DNA of 5,373 nt. It comes from Flavobacteriaceae bacterium. GTDB lineage: Bacteria; Bacteroidota; Bacteroidia; Flavobacteriales; Flavobacteriaceae. The notes under the pieces are model-generated. The model saw only the letters and a program-made list of their open reading frames with translations. It did no database searches and was not told the origin of the DNA. The position numbers and the translations under genes are program-made. Positions 1 to 5,373 of the stretch are shown here, one piece after another (positions within the stretch are counted from its first letter, which is position 1; each line of letters begins with the position of its first letter). Location: NCBI GenBank assembly GCA_002687665.1, contig NZAX01000059.1, forward strand, positions 16,852-22,224, given 5' to 3'.

Positions 1-440
1 TAGGAGTATATTTGACTGTCTTTAATTTTGACAAAGCACTCAGGAGAATATACCACAAAGCGGTTTTCGTAGAGGAGTTTGTAGGGTGCTTTGGCCAATT
101 GGAAGATGTCTTGCAGATTAAGATGAGTTTTGATGGTTGAAGGGAAGGTTAGGTTGAGTAAAAAGGTATTGCCTCGATAGATTTCTTTTATTACTTTCCG
201 GTAGGCTTTTGCATAAATAGCTTTAGGAATCGGCTCAATTAATAGTGGGACCGGGGCAGGTTTTCGGTCTTGGAGCTGGAAATTACGAAAGCCTTTAATT
301 TCAAATTGAAAGCCCAATTCTTGTGCTTCTTCTATAGGACATATGATGGGCTTTTCCAATTCAAAATCGATAAGGAAAAAAAAAGGCCTTTGAGCAGAGG
401 CCAAGGCAGACATTTTTTCTTTAAAGCTTGATATTTGCAA
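1..440 (-). CDS. pabB: Aminodeoxychorismate synthase component I (PabB-like), 5' part only
   Basis: I translated this region by hand. It gives about 146 codons from a TTG at 440, or 137 from the ATG at 413, open to the left edge, so the C-terminal catalytic part is missing. The family uses chorismate and amide nitrogen to make 4-amino-4-deoxychorismate, the precursor of p-aminobenzoate for folate. Visible landmarks, counted from the ATG, are PFFFLIDFE at residues 10-18 and a Y..KV...IYRGNTFLLNLTFP stretch at about 71-91, where the chorismate-binding domain begins. VYSPECFVKIKD follows at about 121-132. The conserved PMKGT-type motif would lie just outside the window. I prefer the TTG start because the extra residues (LQISSFKEK) resemble the helix that precedes PFxFxIDF in relatives as I recall them; an in-frame TAG lies two codons upstream of this TTG. 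The gene follows recA by about 26 bp, so co-transcription is plausible. Anthranilate synthase component I is the alternative, but the N-terminal form fits PabB better. Confidence 0.8.
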   Translation of the reverse strand, partial: MQISSFKEKMSALASAQRPFFFLIDFELEKPIICPIEEAQELGFQFEIKGFRNFQLQDRKPAPVPLLIEPIPKAIYAKAYRKVIKEIYRGNTFLLNLTFPSTIKTHLNLQDIFQLAKAPYKLLYENRFVVYSPECFVKIKDSQIYS

Positions 441-466
441 TGCCTATAATGGGATTGAAGACTTAA

Positions 467-1480
467 TTACTCTATTGCTTTGACTGTTTCCATGATCTTG
501 GTTTCAAGTTCTTCCATCAGATCAACGTTATCTTCAAGTAAGGCTTTGACGGCATCTCGCCCTTGCCCCAGTTTGGCGTCTTCATAGCTAAACCAGGAAC
601 CAGATTTTTTGATGATCTCATAATTGACTCCTAGGTCAATGATCTCTCCTATTTTGGAGATCCCTTCTCCATACATAATATCAAATTCGGTAGTACGGAA
701 AGGTGGCGCCACCTTATTTTTAACGACCTTTACGCGTGTTTTGTTCCCCATAACTTCGGCGTCGCCGCTTTTAATCTGAGTAGAACGGCGGATGTCTAAA
801 CGAACAGAGGCATAGAACTTAAGGGCATTTCCTCCAGTGGTGGTTTCGGGGTTACCGAACATCACACCGATTTTTTCTCGTAGTTGGTTGATGAAGAAAA
901 CGGTACAATTGGTTTTACTGATTGAGGCTGTGAGTTTACGAAGTGCTTGCGACATGAGTCTCGCGTGGAGGCCCATTTTTGAGTCTCCCATTTCACCTTC
1001 AATCTCACTTTTGGGGGTGAGGGCCGCCACAGAGTCAACCGCTATAATATCGATCGCGCCAGACCGGATAAGGTTGTCTGCAATTTCCAGGGCTTGCTCG
1101 CCATGATCAGGCTGGGAAATGATCAGTTCGCTTATGTCCACTCCCAGCTTCTTGGCATAGAAACGGTCAAAGGCATGCTCTGCGTCAATAAAGGCTGCAA
1201 TGCCTCCAGCTTTTTGGCATTCGGCAATTGCATGAAGGGTCAGGGTGGTTTTTCCAGACGATTCCGGGCCATAGATTTCGATTACCCGTCCACGTGGATA
1301 TCCGCCAACACCCAGGGCCAAATCTAATCCTATCGACCCAGAGGAAATGGCTTCTACTTCTTCTATGGCCTCATCGCCCATTTTCATAACTGCACCTTTA
1401 CCATAGGTCTTATCAAGCTTATCTAAAGTAAGTTGTAAAGCTTTCTTTTTTGCTTCATTTGCATCTGCCATAATCCTCAT
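467..1480 (-). CDS. recA: Recombinase RecA
   Basis: This is a complete 337-residue RecA, the ATP-dependent strand-exchange protein that coats single-stranded DNA for homologous recombination and, where an SOS system exists, activates LexA cleavage. The Walker A motif GPESSGKTT is at residues 71-79, the catalytic glutamate is E101 in IDAEHA, and Walker B (IIAVDS) is at about 145-150. Loop L1 follows near 160-170. Loop L2 spans about 198-216, with [19 protein letters not shown] and the switch glutamine Q199. The RecA signature ALKFYASVR is at 219-227. The protein is shorter than the 353-residue E. coli RecA because it ends soon after [17 protein letters not shown] and lacks a long acidic C-terminal tail; other Bacteroidota RecAs appear similar. 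The start is uncertain: the ATG at 1471 (Met4, giving [10 protein letters not shown]) matches the usual family N-terminus, while the ATG at 1480 follows an A-rich stretch. An AGGA lies only 2 nt before the 1471 ATG, too close to be a good ribosome site. All catalytic residues are intact. Confidence 0.98.
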   Translation of the reverse strand: MRIMADANEAKKKALQLTLDKLDKTYGKGAVMKMGDEAIEEVEAISSGSIGLDLALGVGGYPRGRVIEIYGPESSGKTTLTLHAIAECQKAGGIAAFIDAEHAFDRFYAKKLGVDISELIISQPDHGEQALEIADNLIRSGAIDIIAVDSVAALTPKSEIEGEMGDSKMGLHARLMSQALRKLTASISKTNCTVFFINQLREKIGVMFGNPETTTGGNALKFYASVRLDIRRSTQIKSGDAEVMGNKTRVKVVKNKVAPPFRTTEFDIMYGEGISKIGEIIDLGVNYEIIKKSGSWFSYEDAKLGQGRDAVKALLEDNVDLMEELETKIMETVKAIE

Positions 1481-1515
1481 TTTTTAACGAATTTACTACT
1501 TCTGATCGTGGGGTA

Positions 1516-1544
1516 CAATAGCAGCTTAAAAGGATTATTAACAA
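1516..1544 (-). promoter_or_regulatory. Candidate recA promoter (weak)
   Basis: On the minus strand a TTG (complement of 1542-1544) is followed after 18 bp by TGCTATTG (complement of 1516-1523). This is a partial match, 4 of 6 defined bases, to the Bacteroidota TAnnTTTG -7 element, at a spacing compatible with the -33/-7 arrangement. It would place the transcription start about 30-40 nt upstream of recA. The match is imperfect, so this is a suggestion only. Confidence 0.25.
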
Positions 1545-1605
1545 TATAAACAATTAGCGAATTCAAGCTTTTATCTATCTAAATTAAAATTCCCTTGTAT
1601 TTTAA

Positions 1606-1613
1606 TAACTTTG
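1606..1613 (+). promoter_or_regulatory. Candidate -7 promoter element for trhO
   Basis: TAACTTTG at this position fits the Bacteroidota -7 consensus TAnnTTTG exactly. It lies 26 bp before the trhO ATG, giving a short leader of about 20 nt. No convincing -33 TTTG sits at the expected distance (about 19-21 bp upstream); the nearest TTG, at 1595-1597, is too close. The element is supported by its match and position but not by a full promoter. Confidence 0.42.
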
Positions 1614-1639
1614 TGACTCAACATCCAAATGCTTATTGA

Positions 1640-2671
1640 ATGCAGCTATACAACAAACTAAGCGCTGAAGAACGACGATTTTTGCTTGCTCAAGCTGGTG
1701 ACGAAAGGTTGACTTTATCTTTTTATCATTATTACCATGTCGAAAACCCTCAAATTTTAAGAGACTATTTGTTTCTGAATTGGAATGAAATGAACGTTTT
1801 AGGTCGTATCTATGTGGCAAAAGAGGGCATCAACGCCCAATTGTCGGTACCCGCTCCCCGATTTGAAGACTTTAAAAATTTCTTGGATGGAATTAGTTTT
1901 TTAAAAGGGATAAGGCTAAATATTGCCGTGGAGCAAGACAATGAATCCTTTTTAAAGCTGACAGTAAAAGTTAGAGAAAAAATTGTTGCAGATGGGTTGA
2001 AAGATGAAAGCTTCGATGTTACCCAGAAGGGAATACACCTTAATGCCGATGATTTTAATACTCTTTTGGCTCAGCCTGACACTATATGTGTAGACATGCG
2101 AAACCATTACGAAAGTGAGATAGGACATTTTAAAGGAGCGTTCACACCTGATGTTGATACATTTAGGGAATCCCTCCCTATGATAGAACAAGAGCTGGCT
2201 CAACATAAAGAGGACAAAAAACTCTTAATGTATTGCACGGGTGGAATTCGATGTGAAAAAGCAAGTGCTTACTTTAAACACAAAGGATTTAAAAACGTTT
2301 TTCAATTGGAGGGAGGGATCATTGAATATACTCGTCAGGTAAATGAAAAAGGATTAGAAAATAATTTTATCGGTAAAAACTTTGTTTTTGACGAACGTAG
2401 AGGAGAAAGGATAAGTGAACACATAATTGCTAAATGCCACCAATGTGGTTCGCCCTGTGATAGTCATGTCAATTGTGCTAATGAAGCCTGCCATCTACTG
2501 TTTATTCAATGTCACTCTTGTAAAACCCAAAGAGAAAGCTGTTGTTCTACCGACTGCCAAGAAACTATTAATCTTCCCATTGAAGAACAAAGGAAGCGGC
2601 GAAAGGGGAAATACAACAGCAATAAAATATTTAAAAAAGGCCGCAGTGAAGTATTAAAATTTAAACATTAA
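1640..2671 (+). CDS. trhO: tRNA uridine(34) hydroxylase TrhO (rhodanese-like, YceA/UPF0176 family)
   Basis: This is a 343-residue cytoplasmic protein of the TrhO/YceA family, which uses oxygen to convert uridine 34 in the anticodon of certain tRNAs to 5-hydroxyuridine, the precursor of cmo5U/mo5U-type wobble modifications. The N-terminal domain (about residues 24-115) contains LGRIYVAKEGINAQLSVP at 54-71, a family hallmark. The rhodanese domain (about 135-240) has the active-site loop YCTGGIRCEK at 198-207, with catalytic Cys199 and the second loop cysteine Cys205. The C-terminal part (about 265-310) is cysteine-rich, with C266, C269, C273, C279, C284, C291, C294, C301, C302 and C306, in CxxC-like spacing that suggests metal binding. 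A basic tail follows (KRRKGK, KKGR). The start gives MQLYNKLSAEERR, the usual family N-terminus, so it is well supported. It is divergent from recA and 64 bp upstream of ricT. Whether it is co-transcribed with the ricT cluster is unclear. Confidence 0.95.
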   Translation: MQLYNKLSAEERRFLLAQAGDERLTLSFYHYYHVENPQILRDYLFLNWNEMNVLGRIYVAKEGINAQLSVPAPRFEDFKNFLDGISFLKGIRLNIAVEQDNESFLKLTVKVREKIVADGLKDESFDVTQKGIHLNADDFNTLLAQPDTICVDMRNHYESEIGHFKGAFTPDVDTFRESLPMIEQELAQHKEDKKLLMYCTGGIRCEKASAYFKHKGFKNVFQLEGGIIEYTRQVNEKGLENNFIGKNFVFDERRGERISEHIIAKCHQCGSPCDSHVNCANEACHLLFIQCHSCKTQRESCCSTDCQETINLPIEEQRKRRKGKYNSNKIFKKGRSEVLKFKH

Positions 2672-2735
2672 TTTAGAATTTTACAGCTCCCCAATCCCTC
2701 TAATTAACCTTATCTTTAAATACTAATATAGAACT

Positions 2736-3902
2736 ATGGGTTGCACTTCATGTGCCAGTAATGGAAACGGTTTACCTCGTGGTTGCAAAAGTAACGGAAC
2801 TTGCGGGACTGATAGTTGCAACAAACTGACGGTTTTTGATTGGTTGAGTAATATGGAAATGCCCAAAGATGTAGCTCCTTTTCCACTGGTGGAGGTACGT
2901 TTTAAAAACAGCCGAAAAGAGTTTTATTCACTCACTGAAGGCCTCACCGTTCGAGTAGGGGATCCTGTTATAACTCAGGTTGAAAATGGTTACGACCTGG
3001 GACTGGTTACTTTAACGGGGGAATTGGTTCGCTTTCAGATGAAAAAGAAAAAAGTTAGCCAAGAAATCGATGAGTTCAACAAGATATTGCGTCTAGCAAA
3101 CCAGGAGGAAATTGACAAATGGCACTCACTTAGAGATAAAGAACAGCAAATCCAAAAAAGGGCCCGGGAATTGGCGTTAGGTTTGGGATTGGAAATGAAA
3201 ATCTCCGATGTTGAATTTCAAGGGGATGGCAAAAAAGCCACTTTTTACTACACAGCAGACGGTCGGATTGATTTCCGACAGTTAATCAAGGACATGGCTC
3301 ATGCCTTTTCCATTCGGATTGAGATGCGGCAAATCGGTTTGCGTCAAGAGGCTTCTCGACTAGGAGGTATTGGCTCATGTGGACGTGAACTTTGCTGCTC
3401 TACATGGCTTACAGATTACCGATCAGTATCTACGGCAGCAGCACGTTATCAACAATTATCACTGAACCCCCTCAAATTGGCAGGTCAGTGTGGTAAACTC
3501 AAATGTTGCTTGAATTATGAATTGGATGCCTATCGTAGTGCACTTAAAATCTTTCCCAAACCCGAAGTCAAGCTCCAAACTGAAAAAGGAGTTGCCGTTC
3601 TTCAAAAAATGGATATTTTTAAAGAACAATTGTGGTATGCCTATAAGGGCGAATGGATGAATTGGCATATGCTTTCTTTAGAGTCGGTTAATGAGATAAT
3701 TATCAAAAACAATAATAAAGAAAAAGTGCCGAGTCTTGAAGAATATGAGAACGAAACAATTTTTTCAAAATCTGAAAAACCGGATGTAGCATTCGAAAAT
3801 GTAGTTGGTCAAGACAGTCTAAATCGCTTTGATCGCCGTAAGAAATCCAATAATAAAAGTAGAAAAAAAAACAAGCCCAACAAGCGTCAAAATAATGCTT
3901 AG
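2736..3902 (+). CDS. ricT: RicT-family PSP1-domain protein (YaaT-like)
   Basis: This is a 388-residue cytoplasmic PSP1-domain protein of the RicT/YaaT family. In Bacillus subtilis RicT works with RicA and RicF as an iron-sulfur complex that affects RNase Y-dependent mRNA processing; the role in Bacteroidota is not established. The PSP1 core covers about residues 50-265. It includes FYYTADGRIDFRQLIKD at 170-186 and RIEMRQIGLRQEASRLGG at 194-211, then GIGSCGRELCCSTWL at 211-225 and LSLNPLKLAGQCGKLKCCLN at 241-260. Cysteines C215, C220, C221, C252, C257 and C258 match the conserved set of RicT as I recall it. Two additions are visible: a Cys-rich N-terminus (C3, C6, C17, C23, C28) before LTVFDWL, and a Lys/Arg/Asn-rich tail (about 367-387). 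The ATG at 2736 gives the expected MGCTSC start. The stop overlaps the gldH start by 8 nt (ATGCTTAG), implying coupled translation. The family is certain; the molecular function here is inferred. Confidence 0.93.
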   Translation: MGCTSCASNGNGLPRGCKSNGTCGTDSCNKLTVFDWLSNMEMPKDVAPFPLVEVRFKNSRKEFYSLTEGLTVRVGDPVITQVENGYDLGLVTLTGELVRFQMKKKKVSQEIDEFNKILRLANQEEIDKWHSLRDKEQQIQKRARELALGLGLEMKISDVEFQGDGKKATFYYTADGRIDFRQLIKDMAHAFSIRIEMRQIGLRQEASRLGGIGSCGRELCCSTWLTDYRSVSTAAARYQQLSLNPLKLAGQCGKLKCCLNYELDAYRSALKIFPKPEVKLQTEKGVAVLQKMDIFKEQLWYAYKGEWMNWHMLSLESVNEIIIKNNNKEKVPSLEEYENETIFSKSEKPDVAFENVVGQDSLNRFDRRKKSNNKSRKKNKPNKRQNNA

Positions 3903-3951
3903 CAAACTTTCCACTCTTTCATTATTGACTTTAGGCTTCATTTTTTCTTGT
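3895..3951 (+). other. GldH lipoprotein signal peptide and lipobox
   Basis: Codons 1-19 of gldH encode a short basic start (K4), a hydrophobic core rich in Leu, Phe and Thr, and the lipobox I-F-S-C. The codon for the lipid-modified Cys19 is at 3949-3951. This supports Sec export, lipidation and signal peptidase II cleavage before Cys19, and it decides the start codon of gldH. Confidence 0.85.
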
Positions 3952-4386
3952 AGTAAGCCGTCTTTTTTTATGAATTATAAAGATTTTAATGGCCAGTGGC
4001 CTGTCTACGAAAAAGTGCTCTTTACCCTTGATGAAGGAACTGAATATCCAGTCAATTTAATGATTTACATTCGCAACAACAAGCATTATCCATATTCCAA
4101 TTTGTTTCTGATTGCCAAACTTAAAACAGGAGACTCCCTGCTGCTTTGTGATACGCTGGAGTATGCTATGGCTGATGCCCAAGGCCAATGGTTAGGAAAA
4201 GGGTTTTTGGAAGTCAAGGAGAGCAAACTCTCGTGGAGAGAAAATTATCAATTACCTGCAGTAGAAAATATTAATGTACAGCTGGAACACGCATTGAGAT
4301 CTTATAACAGTGAACAAGGTATCGATACCTTGGAGGGTATCGTAGGGGTAGGTTTTGCCGTGGAAGAAATACAAGAAGATGAGTAA
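3895..4386 (+). CDS. gldH: Gliding motility lipoprotein GldH
   Basis: This is a 163-residue lipoprotein of the GldH family, needed for gliding motility in Flavobacterium-type bacteria and linked to the type IX secretion/gliding apparatus of the cell envelope. The signal peptide is MLSKLSTLSLLTLGFIFS with the lipobox IFS|C and lipidated Cys19. Family landmarks are IRNNKHYPYSNLFLI at 59-73, CDTLEYAMAD at 85-94, LGKGF at 100-104, KESKL at 108-112 and LEGIVGVGFAVEE near the C-terminus (146-158). The residues after Cys19 (SKPS) carry no acidic cluster of the kind described as a surface-export signal in some Bacteroidota, so a periplasm-facing location is more likely (inference). The start at 3895 is chosen because it puts the signal peptide at the N-terminus. 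The frame is open further upstream to a TTG at 3829, but that would bury the signal peptide. It overlaps ricT by 8 nt and the downstream PBP gene by 8 nt (ATGAGTAA). Confidence 0.93.
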   Translation: MLSKLSTLSLLTLGFIFSCSKPSFFMNYKDFNGQWPVYEKVLFTLDEGTEYPVNLMIYIRNNKHYPYSNLFLIAKLKTGDSLLLCDTLEYAMADAQGQWLGKGFLEVKESKLSWRENYQLPAVENINVQLEHALRSYNSEQGIDTLEGIVGVGFAVEEIQEDE

Positions 4387-5373
4387 AACTCAAAATAAAG
4401 TATCGAAAACTAAGAATTACAAAAAGCTTATTTGGATTTTTTGGTTCCTTTTTTTCACAGGATTTTTGGCTGTAGGGGGTGTTTTTGGTATTGCTGCTTT
4501 AGGCTATTTGGGCCCCATGCCGCCACTGGAGCAATTGGAGAATCCAAAAACCAATTTGGCCACGCAGATCATTTCTTTCGATGGTAAGGTATTGGGAAAA
4601 TTTTACTTTAAGGATAACCGGACACCGATCACCTTTGATGAATTGCCCCAAAATATTGTGAAAGCATTAATTGCCACTGAGGATGAGCGCTATTATGACC
4701 ATGCAGGGATTGATTGGCGGGGAACACTTAGGGCCATATTTTATTTTGGTAAAAAAGGGGGCGCAAGTACCATTACTCAGCAATTGGCTCGACAGCTTTT
4801 TGTCGGTGTACGATCTCAAAATAAAAAAGAGGCATTGGTACAGAAGATTAAAGAATGGGTTCTTTCAGTCCAGCTCGAGAGAAGATACACTAAAAACGAA
4901 ATTATTGCCATGTACCTCAATATCTATGATTTTGGATATAATGCCGATGGGGTACAATCAGCAGCTAAAATATTCTTCGATACCACTCCTCAGTCCTTAA
5001 AACTTGAAGAGTCCGCAACCCTTGTAGGAATGCTCAAAAACTCTTCTTTATACAACCCTATAAGGCGACCAGAAATGGTCAAAATACGCCGGAATGTAGT
5101 TTTTCAGCAAATGCTCAGAAATAAACTAATCACTTCAGAGGAAAAGGATTCCCTTTCTGCTCTTCCACTCGAAATTGACTTTACACCCGATTCCCATCGG
5201 GAAGGTTTGGCAACTTATTTTCGTGCCTATCTCCAAGAGTTTATGAAAAAATGGATCCGGGAAAATCCAAAAGCTGATGGGAGCAACTACAACATATACC
5301 GTGATGGTCTAAAAATCTATACCACCATTGACTCCAGGCTTCAAGCTCTGGGTGAAAATGCTGTTTCTGAACA
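4379..5373 (+). CDS. Class A penicillin-binding protein (PBP1A-like), 5' part only
   Basis: I translated 331 codons from the ATG at 4379 to the right edge. The gene continues beyond the window, so the transpeptidase domain with its catalytic serine is not visible. Class A PBPs are bifunctional peptidoglycan synthases anchored in the inner membrane: a GT51 glycosyltransferase polymerises lipid II and a C-terminal transpeptidase crosslinks the strands. A short Lys-rich cytoplasmic end precedes one membrane segment (about residues 17-44). GT51 motifs follow in order: ATEDERYYDHAGID at 99-112 with catalytic Glu101, GASTITQQLARQLF at 128-141, KIKEWVLSVQLERRYTKNE at 156-174 with Glu159, MYLN at 178-181, and GVQSAAKIFF at 191-200. 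The motif 1 aromatic is Tyr rather than the common Phe, a mild change. YTTIDSRLQALGENAV (314-329) marks the linker to the transpeptidase part. The gene overlaps gldH by 8 nt. A monofunctional transglycosylase is less likely because the sequence continues well past the GT51 domain. Confidence 0.94.
   Translation, partial: MSKTQNKVSKTKNYKKLIWIFWFLFFTGFLAVGGVFGIAALGYLGPMPPLEQLENPKTNLATQIISFDGKVLGKFYFKDNRTPITFDELPQNIVKALIATEDERYYDHAGIDWRGTLRAIFYFGKKGGASTITQQLARQLFVGVRSQNKKEALVQKIKEWVLSVQLERRYTKNEIIAMYLNIYDFGYNADGVQSAAKIFFDTTPQSLKLEESATLVGMLKNSSLYNPIRRPEMVKIRRNVVFQQMLRNKLITSEEKDSLSALPLEIDFTPDSHREGLATYFRAYLQEFMKKWIRENPKADGSNYNIYRDGLKIYTTIDSRLQALGENAVSE

Noticed and set aside
414..466. Terminator between recA and pabB
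   Set aside because: The only inverted repeat (GCAAT/ATTGC) has short arms, a loop of about 30 nt and no T tract after it.
837..1327. Plus-strand open frames inside recA
   Set aside because: They lie opposite a clearly conserved gene, have no recognisable motifs and are best explained as antisense shadows.
1629..1661. Ten-codon upstream ORF (ATG at 1629, TAA at 1659-1661) overlapping the trhO start
   Set aside because: It begins only about 10 nt after the likely transcription start, has no ribosome site, encodes nothing recognisable and is short enough to be chance.
2672..2735. TATCTTTA (2711-2718) as a promoter for ricT, or a terminator after trhO
   Set aside because: It has one mismatch to the -7 consensus and no -33 element at a suitable distance. 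No GC-rich hairpin followed by a T run is visible in the gap.
3829..3894. Extended gldH start at TTG 3829
   Set aside because: It would put 22 residues ahead of a good lipoprotein signal peptide and lies fully inside ricT. The ATG at 3895 is better.
4671..5000. 109-codon open frame inside the PBP1A-like gene
   Set aside because: The overlapping frame contains intact GT51 motifs throughout this stretch, so this frame is a shadow.
1..5373. CRISPR array, insertion sequence, tRNA or rRNA gene, prophage or defence cassette
   Set aside because: No repeat-spacer pattern, terminal inverted repeats, transposase motifs or RNA-gene signatures were seen. The window is filled with conserved chromosomal genes of similar composition.

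Overview
The window is a chromosomal stretch from a member of the Bacteroidota, probably a gliding one. The evidence is the gliding-motility lipoprotein GldH, a RicT/PSP1 protein with the Cys-rich N-terminus I associate with Bacteroidota, a RecA of Bacteroidota type, a TAnnTTTG-type -7 promoter element, and no clear Shine-Dalgarno sequences before most starts. The RecA reads as Flavobacteriia-like, but I cannot fix the order from the sequence alone.

Layout. On the minus strand, from right to left, are recA (467-1480) and then, about 26 bp downstream, the 5' part of a pabB-like chorismate-utilising enzyme gene that runs off the left edge (1-440). A 159-bp divergent intergenic region (1481-1639) carries the start regions of recA and of the rightward genes. 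On the plus strand are trhO (1640-2671), a 64-bp gap, and then a tight cluster ricT (2736-3902), gldH (3895-4386) and a class A penicillin-binding protein gene (4379 to the right edge). Each junction in this cluster is an 8-nt stop/start overlap.

How the genes relate. recA and pabB are housekeeping genes (recombination and DNA repair; p-aminobenzoate/folate synthesis) and may share a transcript. trhO makes 5-hydroxyuridine at the tRNA wobble position. The ricT-gldH-PBP1A cluster joins a cysteine-rich RicT-family protein, a lipoprotein of the gliding/type IX secretion machinery, and a peptidoglycan synthase. The overlaps suggest they are co-transcribed and translationally coupled.

I see no mobile element, CRISPR array, tRNA or rRNA gene, or obvious transferred segment. 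This is mostly an ordinary conserved region. The points most worth a second look are the A9 run just upstream of the ricT/gldH overlap with the gldH frame open across it, the cysteine-rich N-terminus and basic tail of RicT, and the probable non-ATG start plus T9 run at the beginning of pabB. No stretch over 300 bases lacks a gene.
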